Shown here in pieces: positions 34,255-45,883 of a DNA stretch of 64,000 bases. The translations under genes and the position numbers were made by a program. The stretch is from Bugula neritina. Lineage: Eukaryota; Bryozoa; Gymnolaemata; Cheilostomatida; Bugulidae. Each line of letters opens with the position of its first letter. Position 1 is the first letter of the stretch. The stretch spans positions 7,883,722-7,947,721 of the forward strand of contig OZ037766.1 of NCBI GenBank assembly GCA_964035545.1, read 5' to 3'. Below the pieces are notes generated by a model that was not told the origin of the DNA, did not search any database, and saw only the letters and a list, made by a program, of their open reading frames with translations.

Positions 34255-35152
34255 GCCGTTCATCACAACACATTGTACATATAACTCATGACCTTTCAGT
34301 ACCATCTGAAAGGGAATACCACCAGCTGCCTTTGATGAGTTTATTCTACTGCATTGTACCTTTTGATATTTAGTTACTAGACTTTTAGTTTAGTTGCTAG
34401 TAGTTGTTTATATGTTACTACTTGCAGACATTAGACAATAATCACTTTTACAATCAAATCCTATGTTAACCTATTATTTCATTATTACAATCTGTTGAGA
34501 ATTGCACTTTTTACATGCATGAACTGTTTTTTTTATCAATTCTGGTGCTAAACATTTTTTACGATAAGTTTTATAATTGAATACTATATTTGATTGCATT
34601 TGTTATTTAAATACAATATTGAGTATATGAACTAGCTTCTTCATTTCCTTTCTCTCCAGCACTTTCCCCAATGCCATCTTTAAAATTGGATCAGTGTTTT
34701 TATTTCAGGTTCACAATACTAATGCAACTTCTTTTTTTATAATATTCTTGAACATCAAATTGCAGTTGTTTCAATGTTAGTTTTATAAAGGTGTCTTTGT
34801 TGGTGTACTCTTAATATTGAGAAGAAAAAATTGGCACAGGCCCATAGGTTTGTATAAAAAAAGTTCCTTCTGGACACATTATATAATATTGGTGGCATAA
34901 TTTGAAGGTCAATTCTATATCAGCATATATTCAAGCAATATAATAACTAGTATAATTTTATTAATGAAGTTTATTCTCAGGTGGTGGAAACCAAGTAGAA
35001 AATAATTAAAACTATTCAAACAGCTGTAACAAGCTAATATATTGACAAATTAACAAGACGTATTAAACAACTTTCACTAGTAATTGTTAATAAAAATATT
35101 GGTAAATAAATACAATTCTGTAATATAAAATCAGCAAATAGCCTAGACTAGT
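34255..35152. other. Region between convergent calumenin and UFC1
   Basis: About 0.9 kb holding the two 3' UTRs. AT-rich, no further coding sequence or repeat was recognised. Confidence 0.5.
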
Positions 35153-37664
35153 TTAGGTGTCCCCAGAGGCAGAAGTTTTTTCTTTATATGTAACAATACC
35201 CTTTTCAATCATGTCTGGAATCTCTACTGCTAGCCATGGAGCCAACTAAAATGAAAATAGTAAAATCCAAGATATATGCACAATTCAACTGGGGTAAAAA
35301 CAAACAGCAAAAATGTGGAAGTGTAGGCTTTCACACTTAAAACAAGATTGCTTGGGAAAGAAACCCAAAAGAGCCTCAAATAATTCAATGGAGTAAAATT
35401 GAAACTGCTTTACGGTTATGGAATGCTAGAAAATGCAACAGCAAATAACTTTAAGTAGCCATCAGAACTGAAATAGTAAAACAATAAGATACAATGTGAG
35501 CAAATACTTTTATGCTTCAAAATGGCATTTGAAATAAACCAAGGTGATTGCAAAGATTAAAGCTCATAGTTCCTCCAATGTAATTCTTCTTAGTCTAGAC
35601 TCTAGTGTATATAAAGTGGTGGATGTTAATCATCTACACAGGCCACTCTAACATGATTTATTCACGTATCTTGGGATATACGATATTTATGATCCAAGAA
35701 AATGTAATTGAAAAAGTTGTATGAAAAATACTATTTAAAAATAAACATGTTAGCATGAAAGCTTCAAAGTTTTTGACAAGGATGATTAGTTTACTTTGTA
35801 GGTAAAAAACCACCAGGTCTAGATAAAATACATCTATAATTTTTTTAATTGAAATTATTTACTAATATTGTTCTTTTCAACAAATCTAACGAGGGTAAAT
35901 ACTAAAACAACTGTAAAATGCTTACACCAAGTGCAAAGGCATGTGCTATTCCAAATTTAGGGACATTTCGTGCCCAGAGAGGCTTGAAATGATCAGTTAA
36001 ACAAATTTTTCCTCCTCTATACATCTTGGCCGTCTTCCCATCTAGTTCAGGCAAAGCTATCTCTATAGCTGTGGCAGGATACGTTACTGGAATCTAAGAT
36101 AAGTTGAAAAATTATTACAAAAGTTTTCTAAGAGTACAACAAACAGTGTGACACATTTTACGAATAAAAGTCAAAACAATTACAAATCAATGTAAAGTGA
36201 CCAAACATTTGAAAAAACAAAGTGGGCACAAAACACACTATGCCAAATTAACAAATAAGTAAACCTATCAGTTTGCCTTGTTAGAGTATACATGTAAGTA
36301 AGGTTGAGGCTAAAAATAGATGGCTGGACAACATGAAAATTTTGTATTTGTACATGATATATTTTACCACTTCAAAGGTCATGATTATTTCATACTTCAT
36401 ATTTATCTCAGACAACATCTCAGGAATATTGTAAAAAACATTAGGAAAATTTATGTAGCATCCACACATGTAAATGCACTATAAAATCTTGAGTTATCAT
36501 TTGACTTACATCAAATATGACTTCAAACTCATATTTCAATCTATCTTGTATGTGCCAGCATTTACCAAACCAGCGAGTACCTTCCTGGTTAGCTTCTAGT
36601 CGAAACCAGTCGTTATCTTCAGATTTATTCTTCTCTATGTACTGAAAATTAAATGCGAGAAAATTTCAACCAATGTCCTATAATGAAGATGCATTTAGCA
36701 AGTAAATAAGGCAGATCTCAAGAATTCATATGCCAGCTAAATCTAATTTCAGATGTTTACCTGCATTGGTAAAAAAATCACTAAAGTTTTACTTAATATA
36801 TGTTTACTGGGAAAATAGAGAAAAAGTCTATGTTTTATATGAGAGATGTAACACCAAAAGCTATTTTTGTCCAACAGCTTAGATCCTCACTTTAAACCAA
36901 AACTAATTAATACAAGTGCAAAATATTTCAGCAGTTCGAACTTAATTTACTAGTTCCAGTGAAAAACATCAAATATATTGTTTCTGTTTTACCTACTTTA
37001 GAGAGTAACTATGAGACAGTGAGGAAATAGAGATGCATTTAGTTGTAAAGAGGACAACAGTATCAATCTATTGCAAAGGTAAACAAATTACATTATATTT
37101 ATTATATTTAACTGACATAATCACAATATGCATTTTGTTAATACTAAAATAATAGGGTATTAGCTATGCCTGTAATTAAACTACAATATTTTTAGTACAT
37201 CCCTACTAATATTTTCATTCTGTAATATGAATAGAAGAATATAAACTTGATATATGGATAAGCTTAGTCTAGCTTATAGTTATTATAAACTTATAATAAT
37301 TAAAAAAAAAACAAATTAACTGCTAGCATCTAATCACTCATGATTTGTCTAATGGCCATCAGCTTTAAGATTGGGATATTTTAAATGGTATTGGTTTTGG
37401 CAATTCAGTTCAGGCATCTGATATTTTTCAATCAATATGAAATTGAATATGAATATCAGCAGCTTTGGTTTGAGCTATACCTATACTTACAGTTATACTT
37501 ATTCCAATTCAATCACTCATATATAAATGTTGTTTACTCACAGCAATTAGAGACTGATACTCTTCTTTTAACCTCTGAACCCATAAGTCACCATCCCGTG
37601 GACCTGCCCGAGTTTTCAATAGAGGAATTTGACCAAGAGTTTTCTTAGTAACGGCATCAACCAT
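35153..37664 (-). CDS. UFC1: UFM1-conjugating enzyme 1 (E2)
   Basis: Four exons join in phase: 37664-37542, 36641-36510, 36093-35926 and 35245-35153, giving 171 aa. UFC1 accepts UFM1 from UBA5 on a catalytic Cys and passes it, with the UFL1 ligase, to targets such as ribosomal protein uL24 at the ER. Conservation with the human protein is very high: [80 protein letters not shown] and [16 protein letters not shown]. The catalytic Cys falls at residue 116 in [10 protein letters not shown], the same number as in human UFC1. It is transcribed away from INTS12, with about 1.4 kb between start codons. Confidence 0.95.
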
Positions 37665-37870
37665 TTTAATTTTTTATTTTAACGTTCACCACAGACCTGT
37701 TACAATATGAAAACGTAAAATTTCTAACTTTTAATAGTAAACTAAGAACTTCTGATCAAGCAGTCGATAGATCAGTAAGTTTTAAACTTACAACTTTGAT
37801 GTTAACCACTTGAACTTGCTGTAAGTGTATCTTGCCAAATCTGTTTTCATACACTACATAAAGAGTTTTT

Positions 37871-37993
37871 TATAAGCAGCTCCGAGTTGGGAGTGACTGA
37901 GTGCAGTTGTTTATTATTATTGAGTTTGTAGTTGAGGTTCCGCTTTAACGCCTTTAGATTGCACTTAGCCACTCTAACTTGGAGCTGCTTATA
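37871..37993. mobile_element. Small inverted-repeat MITE between UFC1 and INTS12
   Basis: The ends are TATAAGCAGCTCC and GGAGCTGCTTATA. Similarity extends inward for about 35 bp (AGTTGGGAGTGACTGAGTGC against AGTTAGAGTGGCTAAGTGC when reversed). The element is only about 123 bp and AT-rich in the middle. TA or TATA at the ends suits a mariner-type origin. Confidence 0.6.
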
Positions 37994-38239
37994 GAACAAT
38001 TTTTTTTATAAACGTGTACGATAATATAGTCGCGCATTTACATTAGTAGGAGAAAATTTGTTATACTTCTGCGGCGGGCAAAATATCTGGCTCACTGACA
38101 TATCAACGTTTATTGCAATGCTTAGCCCACGTCTAAAAGTAACCCGCTAGATTTTTTTTATAAAATAACAGTAACTCCAATTAGTAACATTTTCACATTT
38201 CGCAACTTTCAGTTTTCACTGTTCTGATGTAGTAATTTA

Positions 38240-38690
38240 CTAAATCACTATTAGTATTAGTATTACTGTTAGTATACAAATAATTATAATACTACTAATA
38301 TTACATAGCTGTAGATGTATAAATATTAGTATTACGTTAGGCTTATGATTGTTCGATTCTCTTACTTAATTTTTTTTCTTTAGTGCAAATTCCATAGTGA
38401 TGGTTGCTTTTTCTCTTTTGCTGCCAATATCAATATGAATATCAATATCAATATGAATATCAAATTCAATATGAATATTTTTTTCCCCTGTAACTTAGTG
38501 TAACTCACTAACTGTAAGTAACTCAAACTGTAAGACTAAGTCTAACTCAAGCTGTATGGCTTCAACTTAGTCTTATAAGTTATGAAATACGAGGCTCTTA
38601 CTTTACACTTGCATTCTTTACAGTCACTGTCACTGTGACTGTGTGTGTAATGTTCTTACAGTTACTGTAGCTTCTGCTGCTGGCATATTG
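38240..38690. repeat. Low-complexity satellite, three sub-blocks
   Basis: ATTAGTATTACT units at about 38247-38345, a run of ATATCAATATGA near 38424-38480, then GTAACTCACTAACTGTAAG-type units with a complementary arm to about 38670. Confidence 0.65.
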
Positions 38691-39064
38691 ATATTTTATT
38701 ACTTATTATTTGTGCTGCTCAGTGTTCTTGCCCATTTTAGTAGCTCAAATAATTTTTGATAGACTCCTCTAGAATTATTAAACATTTAAGACACAATAAA
38801 TTGAAGGCAGACTTTCTGTTTATAACATGCATTTTTTTGAGGAAAATTGTATCACATGAAATTGAATGTTTTGGTAATCAGAATCTTAGAAAACACATTG
38901 ACGTAGCTAAACTCGCCTTAATTTAGTATTTTTAATAAAACAAACAGTAACTTAAAAAACTGCCACTATACCTATGCATTAAATTAATGATCTATAATTT
39001 TTTACAAAATTTGCACTAAACTTTTATATTTCGAAAATTTATTTTCTAGATTTATTCTTTCAAC

Positions 39065-42000
39065 ATGGAGATTGATCCTTCTATCCAGAAAGCATTACAA
39101 CTCCTCCTTAGTCGAAAATCAGATTCAGCGGAAAAGCTTAAGCAGATGCTTTTTGAATCTCTTGGTCGCCAGTATGTTCTGCCCTCCACCTCGAAGGTGA
39201 AACTCTAAACCTGTACTGGTGATTCGTGATAATATAGTTTAAAGCTTTTTATATTTAAATTGATTGATCAGGCATATCTTTCTTTCATCATGTAAGTCAA
39301 GTCTGGCAACAAACTGCTCCACTTTATGAGCAACTTTGTACATTACTTTTGCAATCGCTATATGCCAATGTGAAGCAGGTTATATTCAAGCCTATATTGC
39401 GTATATTATATATTGTTTTATTGGATTAATATCTGTATCTTTGTATCTGATATGAGTCTTGTAAAGCATAGAAATCCTACAAACCCATATGCATGTTGTA
39501 AAATCTTCATCATGATATTTAGACAGATGCTGTATTCTACTATCAAACTTTGCCAAATGATTGTTTTTCACCTGAATTATTTTTATTCAGGTGATAAAGT
39601 TAAATAAGCAAGTTTCCGAGGATTCTGTGGAGAGTTTGGAAATCGATGATGAGGTGAGAGCTAACTTTTCTGAAAACAAAGTATCTGAACAATTCATATT
39701 TTTGGAGATTTTTAGTGAAGTAGATTCATTTGTTCTATACCACTCAACAGTAAGTACTTACATTATTGTCTCTCCACAGCCCAACGAAATGGAGGCAGAT
39801 ACTGACTGCAGTACGGAGATGGGTGCAGCTAGTAATGAGGACATTGCAGTAGATGCAGACGACTTTGCTTTCGGGCTGGGTATCTCATGTGTTATATGCA
39901 GGTGTGTCATTAGCTTTCATGCTTCAATATTTTGCTGTGGTAAGCTGTAGCAGTAGCCAAGTATTTGCTGTCACTTCTATTTATAACGTGAGATAATTTT
40001 AGAAATGTTGAATAAATTATGGAATATATTACATTTAAAGTAATATGTACATGTAAAATTATTTGTGCTTTCTACTGTCATGTTTATTATTATCACTTTG
40101 AAATACCTGCAAGTTATTTTCCAAATATTTAAATTTTATTTTTAGGCAGTTTGGATACTCCTCAGAAAACAAGTTGTTAGAATGTCAAGATTGTCATAAC
40201 CTGTACCACCAGGTATTTGACTTACTTTAAGTGTGTGCTAGTGTGTATGTGTTCACTTGATATATGATTATATGCTTAGTAATAATGCAGTGATAAGCTT
40301 ATAAACATAAAATATAAATATTGATCACCTATAAAGTTTAGCTGCTAAAATATTAATATTTATATTTGTACACACTTCATTAGCTGCCTTATTTATTAGC
40401 TTACACTTTTTCTAAATTTTTTTATTATTTTTTAACTTATAGTTTTCTTGGTATAAGATTAAACTTCAGTACAGTCTGGCTAGCCATTAAATACATAGTT
40501 CTAGTTTTGTGGTTATTAAGAGCAATAATTATTGATGTCATATCCGGTAGCTTATCAATCTATGCTTTAAGGGTACTCTTGTAGATGTGTCACAAGCCGG
40601 CAGTCAGCGAAGAACAAGTTGCTGATGACTCAAAGTTCACTTGTTATAAATGCTCCTCTGATGCCTCTAAGAAGGTAATTCAAGCATTTCTCAACATTGA
40701 CATGCTCTGTTGTAGTATCTATTTTTGAAGATTGAAACATTTCAAAAAATTGTTCTTATTTCCATTGATAACTATTGGTGGTTTGGTTGGTTTTATAATG
40801 TATATACTGTATGATTATGTATGGAGGTAGTGCTGACGCAGAAATTAAAAAATCCATGTTTTTGTTTCCTAATTATAAATTTTTTTCAATAAAACCTAAA
40901 TTATGGTGAATACTGTTTAGTTTTTAAAGTCATTGCGAATATTTGGCTGCAAATTGCTCTTGGAATATTTATTAGATTAAAGGGAGCTCATCTAATGAAA
41001 CACCTGGTGAAGCTATCAAAAAGACAGAGAAAAAGGTACCTTACGGAATATGAAAAAGTCCTTGGGTTCATTTAATTTTTCACAAATCCTAAATATATTC
41101 AATAATTAATTACACTTCATCTTTGTGTACATAAAATGTGTTGATATTTTTTATTTTATTCATTTGTTAAATATTTTAATAACATTTCTGTATATTTCTA
41201 GGATATTAATAACCCTTTTCATATTATATGCCTCAACTCACATATAACTTGTGCATTCACAGACTGAAAAATCATCCAGTGATAATTCTAAAGATAAAAA
41301 GTTGAAATCTGACAAGAAATCAAAAGAAAGATCTGGTGATAAAGCTAAAGGTTATTATTGTTGTTATATTTTAGTAACGTACTACGAAAATGCCATGGAG
41401 TTTAGTTTTCTAAAGCACTGTATAAATGTACCAACTAAGGAAATTTAAAGTGCCCTTTGTCTTATAAGCTATAATAGTTTTGATAATTCTCTTTAGCTGG
41501 CCATTTAAGATAAGTAGTGGTTCATTCACATTGTAGTATACTCTTATTCAACAAGACCCACATTTTCTGGTCTAAAACCTAGGTCGGGTAGTAAATTAAA
41601 TGTTGTTTTTAAAGCAAGCAATTGGAATAAGATGCATTTCCGAACATAATCAGTGGCTCTGGAGTGTATATCAACTGAGCATGAGATGTTATACTATTTT
41701 AGTTTATTTCCTCTAATTTTTTATTGAAAGAATAATATTAAATATTAATTCAGCCTACTGATAATTGTAATTTTGATAAGTTTTACCGTGAAATGCTGTA
41801 AATATAGGTGAGCCAGAAAAAGAGAAAGTGAAGAAACACAAGAGCTCTGATAAAGAGTCTAAGTCAGAGAGTGGCAGCAGAAAGGTCAAAACTGGCAGCA
41901 AATCTGGTGAAGTGAGTAAGTCATCTAGTTCTAGTGGGAAAACTGGAACTAGTTCAAGTAGCAGTAGCAAAGATAAACATAAGCAGAGCTCATCAAGTGG

Positions 42001-42079
42001 CGGTAGTGAACTCAAACATAAGCGCTCTGAAGATAAGGAGAAGAAAGCTAAAAAGTTGAAGAAAGAAAAGTCTGAGTAG
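39065..42079 (+). CDS. INTS12: Integrator complex subunit 12 (PHD-finger protein)
   Basis: Eight exons join in phase to 297 aa: 39065-39196, 39591-39653, 39780-39901, 40146-40212, 40585-40674, 40976-41035, 41263-41350 and 41808-42079. INTS12 belongs to Integrator, which cleaves snRNAs and attenuates RNA polymerase II transcripts. The N-terminus IDPSIQKALQLL then SDSAEKLKQMLFESL matches the short region of INTS12 known to bind INTS1 (human LDPIFLKALGFL then KDSAEKLKALLDESL). The acidic DADDFAFGLGISC leads into a C4HC3 PHD finger: Cys102, 105, 119, 122, His127, Cys130, 148, 151. The C-terminal third is a low-complexity Ser/Lys/Glu tail (SKSSSSSGKTG) ending KKLKKEKSE. The human protein is longer (462 aa), so the tail is shortened here, while both functional parts remain. 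Confidence 0.92.
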
Positions 42080-43940
42080 AAGCAGTAATGCATTGTTACT
42101 TCCACTACATATTTTATCATATATTTTACCTGTTGTTTAGTATTTATGGTTTTTATCCATCTTTTAATATACAATATGAATTTTAATTAATGTTATTTTT
42201 AGTTTGCTTTCAAATAAATTATACCAAAATACTCTTGCCGAATTATGCATTCTCAAACTTTTCCTATTTGAAAGAAAGGTTTTCACTTGATATATGTTCT
42301 ATGAAATGCTTGTTTATTGTCGAAAAAATTTAGTTTCGCATCTCTATTTTTCTTTATGTAGTTAAGCTGTAAAACTCTAACTAGTCATATAACTTCATAT
42401 CTTTCAGTAGAGGTTAAACCACTGACTACGTAAACAGCTTGTTTTAAAATTTAGATTAGGTATGTTTGGACAGCATTGAATTTGACAAACTATTAACAAG
42501 TTTTCAAAGCTACGCCAAAAGTGGGTTAACTATCATAGTGATGTAACGTAATTATTTCTATCTAGTAAGGTTGTATAAGAATATCCCACCACAATCATAA
42601 TATTATGTTTAAAAATACTAATCTTTAAGCAAAAATCGAAAGCATTGTATATTTAGAAAATTTGAAAGCTTTGAAGCATTCTAATTGATAATCCCACCTA
42701 TATCGATCTAATTATTTTAAATTATTATTACTCAATGTGCATTTGGTACAGTGAATCAATCCACTGAAGATCCCATACCAGCTGTTATAAAAAATATTCT
42801 GCCATACATTTTTACTTGTATGATTAATGATTTATAAGACTTTGTTTCAATAGCATATTTAAGTTTAACTATTTGAAAAAGTTGAGCAAACTCAACAGTA
42901 TTTTAGAACTCTAGATTTTTCTTTTACTTTAAAAAATAGAATTTATGGTAAAAAAATATAAGAAAACAGTAGTTTCAATGTTTATGTTGGTAATTCGAAA
43001 GAGCTTTGATATTTTATTTGAATGTCTTTTGCCAAGCCTAGCACTTCTTGCATTTTTAAACTTTATCAATTCTAACCAGGATGAAGTTTTGTACCTTGTG
43101 AGAATATATTTTATAAGAAAATGACGATATTGAAAAAATATTATAATGAGCTCACGTGACACCTTTGCCCTCCTGTAACCTGAAATTCATTGTCTTCTGC
43201 ACGTATCTTTACTTAAAGTGGATTCAGTAAATCTAGCTTTGTAATCGTATAAAATAGAGTTATGAGACAGAAACTTTTTATATATTTTTATCCTATTAGC
43301 AGCTCATTAACCTTATAGTAAAATTTTCCGCATAGCATAAAGCTAGCAACACCCTAGGGTGATATAATGTGGTCAATGGTATTTTAAAATGCAGTGTGTG
43401 TATTGATTCCAATTTCCATTACAACAGTGGCTTGAGGTTATGTTTGCTCTTAGTGCAAATATTATGCTTTAGTTCCCATCCTACTTGATGATGGCAATGC
43501 CCGCACAATAAAAGTTGCATGTGAGGTTTTGACAAACAGAATGTTGTCATATGAATAAAAATATATAGTTTGCTAGAAAACTTTAACTTTCCTAAATATT
43601 TTAGCATAAACATTTTAAACTGAAATGTTGATTATATTATTTATATATAAAAAACTATGTTTCAATGTGCTTTTAAAACAGCTTGCACATGCATGTGACC
43701 AGCAGTGGTTTGATCCATTGCAGCAAATTATGCATACTTATTAATATTGGCAATCTAAAAGTAGTTATATAATAATATAGATAATAGAAGATATTATTCT
43801 CTATTAAAAATGTTGGAATTTGAAATATATCCATCTACTAATGTTTTAGATTTTTGCATAAAGACAAATATTTTTGAAGCATAATGACTTTAGTGTGATT
43901 TCTTTATCTTTTCACTTAAATGAACTTTTTCATTTAAAAC
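42080..43940. other. Intergenic region, INTS12 to orphan ORF
   Basis: AT-rich with no coding sequence recognised. A palindromic E-box TCACGTGA at 43152-43159 sits in a slightly GC-richer patch, about 790 bp upstream of the orphan ORF, and may mark its promoter. Confidence 0.4.
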
Positions 43941-45305
43941 ATGGATCATTGCATACGCTCAATTAATTACCCATATTATTCACTCGGCTCTCCTGGATGT
44001 TGCTCAAGCAGCAATGGGGACACTATATGTGTAAGTAAAAATTTGGACACAACCATGAAAGAAAAACTCTCAGATTTCTTCTCTGGCTTGTCTACTGGCA
44101 ACGTAACTATAGTCCAAAAAGTGGAAAAAATGGTACATGAACAGAGAAGTGAAATTGAATTGCTCAATGCACGAATCAACTCATTGAATCGACAAGTTAG
44201 CAGACAGAAAGAATACTATACCAAGAGAGAAAGCATAATTAAAGAAATGTATGAAGAGGAATTAAGCATGATCGAGAGTGCGCATATTTCCTGTAATAAC
44301 AGTGAGCACTGTGAAGTCCTTCATTTCAAAAAGACAGCTCATCAAGTCGTAAAGTCATCAAGTTTTGTAATTGGAATACCGACCCATGGTAACAGTCACC
44401 ATAGTGAACCTGCTTTAAGTTTAGCTTCTCCGAAATGTGATGCCAGCACAAGCACAGAGGTACCAGGTGTAAGCTCTGCCTGTTCAATGCCTAAACTTGT
44501 GGATGCATCGTGCTCCATGTTGGCTATCAACGACAAGGAAATGGTGTCTAAATGTGTTCAAAAAGATCTAGTCACATCTCCTCAGGCAAAGTCTGTTTTA
44601 GGTAAAACTTTGGCAGCAGATTATCTAACATGTGGAGATGACTCTCCACTGAAACCGATTGGTGATAAATTAACAAAACAGTTGAATAAAGAGCTGAATG
44701 ACGACAAGGCATTTTATGAGGTGGAAAAGTTGCATGGGAAAACCCAATATCTTTATAGAAAGCTGAACGTCGTTCTTAAGGAGCTTTGTGAAAATACTGG
44801 TAAAATATGTACAACAGACCTGGAAGAAACAGAAAAATTGAACATCAAAAGAGAGAAGAAGTGGAAAAAGAGAAATAATCATACAGCAATATCTCTACAT
44901 GCAAAGAGTGATGCATTGAAAGCACCACTTTCGAGTAGAAGAAATGATTTAGAGAAAAATAGTAAAAATATTAAGTTTACAAATAATTCTAAAGAACCTC
45001 TAGCAGCAGTACATGCAGATTTAGTTAAAAACACAGCTGGGGTAAACACACAAGCTTTGCAAGTCTGTAAAGTTGATAAGAACAAAGGATTGCACAATAA
45101 TTCACCACATGATACAAATTCACACCATTATCAATTAGAGCAATTAGCTTGTCCAGTACCAAAAGAAGTTGCGTCTGATGTTGGTCAGACCATACTTCAC
45201 AAAGCTACCTGCTCTCACTTGGACAAAAAATCTCTTCATGACGATCGCACTGTAAACTCTGATGTTTCAACTATTGCAACTCTTATATTTGATGATAAAT
45301 TCTAA
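43941..45305 (+). CDS. Intronless hypothetical protein with N-terminal coiled coil (454 aa)
   Basis: I do not recognise this protein. One uninterrupted frame runs from an ATG that directly follows an in-frame TAA at 43935 to TAA at 45305. Residues about 38-120 are charged and heptad-like (KVEKMVHEQRSEIELLNARI, then NSLNRQVSRQKEYYTKRESI), consistent with a coiled coil. The rest is Ser/Lys/Asn-rich and probably disordered. A second short helical block is near residues 245-290 (KLTKQLNKELNDDKAFYEVE) and a basic KREKKWKKRNN lies near 319. There is no signal peptide, membrane segment or zinc-finger pattern. The length of the frame in such AT-rich DNA, plus ordinary codon use, argues for a real gene. 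It is the only intronless gene here, so it could be a retrocopy or a lineage-specific gene. Confidence 0.65.
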   Translation: MDHCIRSINYPYYSLGSPGCCSSSNGDTICVSKNLDTTMKEKLSDFFSGLSTGNVTIVQKVEKMVHEQRSEIELLNARINSLNRQVSRQKEYYTKRESIIKEMYEEELSMIESAHISCNNSEHCEVLHFKKTAHQVVKSSSFVIGIPTHGNSHHSEPALSLASPKCDASTSTEVPGVSSACSMPKLVDASCSMLAINDKEMVSKCVQKDLVTSPQAKSVLGKTLAADYLTCGDDSPLKPIGDKLTKQLNKELNDDKAFYEVEKLHGKTQYLYRKLNVVLKELCENTGKICTTDLEETEKLNIKREKKWKKRNNHTAISLHAKSDALKAPLSSRRNDLEKNSKNIKFTNNSKEPLAAVHADLVKNTAGVNTQALQVCKVDKNKGLHNNSPHDTNSHHYQLEQLACPVPKEVASDVGQTILHKATCSHLDKKSLHDDRTVNSDVSTIATLIFDDKF

Positions 45306-45883
45306 TCAGTGCGGAATATTATTGTATATAATATGTTGTGTGTAGAATAGTTTTGTATTGTAGCGGCTGTATTGTAGTGACAATAATTTGCTACTATTGC
45401 TGCAGATATCGGTATTCTTTAAATGGTTCAAAAATAGGATCACTCACAATCAGAGGCTTGTGAAGGATATTTTGGTTTAGACTAAAATTAAAGACTACAG
45501 AAAAACGGCATTATCTTATATTATATTATAACAAAATATATTTTGATTATATATGAAATCCTGTTATGCAATTGTATTTTTATTAAACACGTTGTTGAAT
45601 AAAACTGTTATTAATCAAAGTCAGTAACAGCATAATATAACGCAAAAACATACATTAGTTTTAGCAAGAGCATTCATCTTTCAAACAACTACTGTATAGT
45701 ATAAGTTACTTTATTGTCCACAAAATTTGGTGTGAAACTATATTTACATATGTCATTCATAAAGCAGCACTTTTATAGTGGAGCACAGATTATAAATTTT
45801 GTAGTGTATTTGATATTCTTATGTTCACATACAATCAGTATGGTACTAAAATACACGATAATGTTGCAAAAACTCAATAGTTA

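Larger units (their letters stand above)
37665..39064. promoter_or_regulatory. Shared upstream region of UFC1 (-) and INTS12 (+)
   Basis: This 1.4-kb head-to-head interval must contain both promoters. A CpG-bearing stretch around 38018-38110 (CGCGCATTT, GCGGCGGGC) stands out from AT-rich flanks and is a likely core promoter. The acceptor TTTTCTAG at about 39050 suggests an INTS12 5' UTR intron. It also holds a MITE and a satellite, listed separately. Confidence 0.4.
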
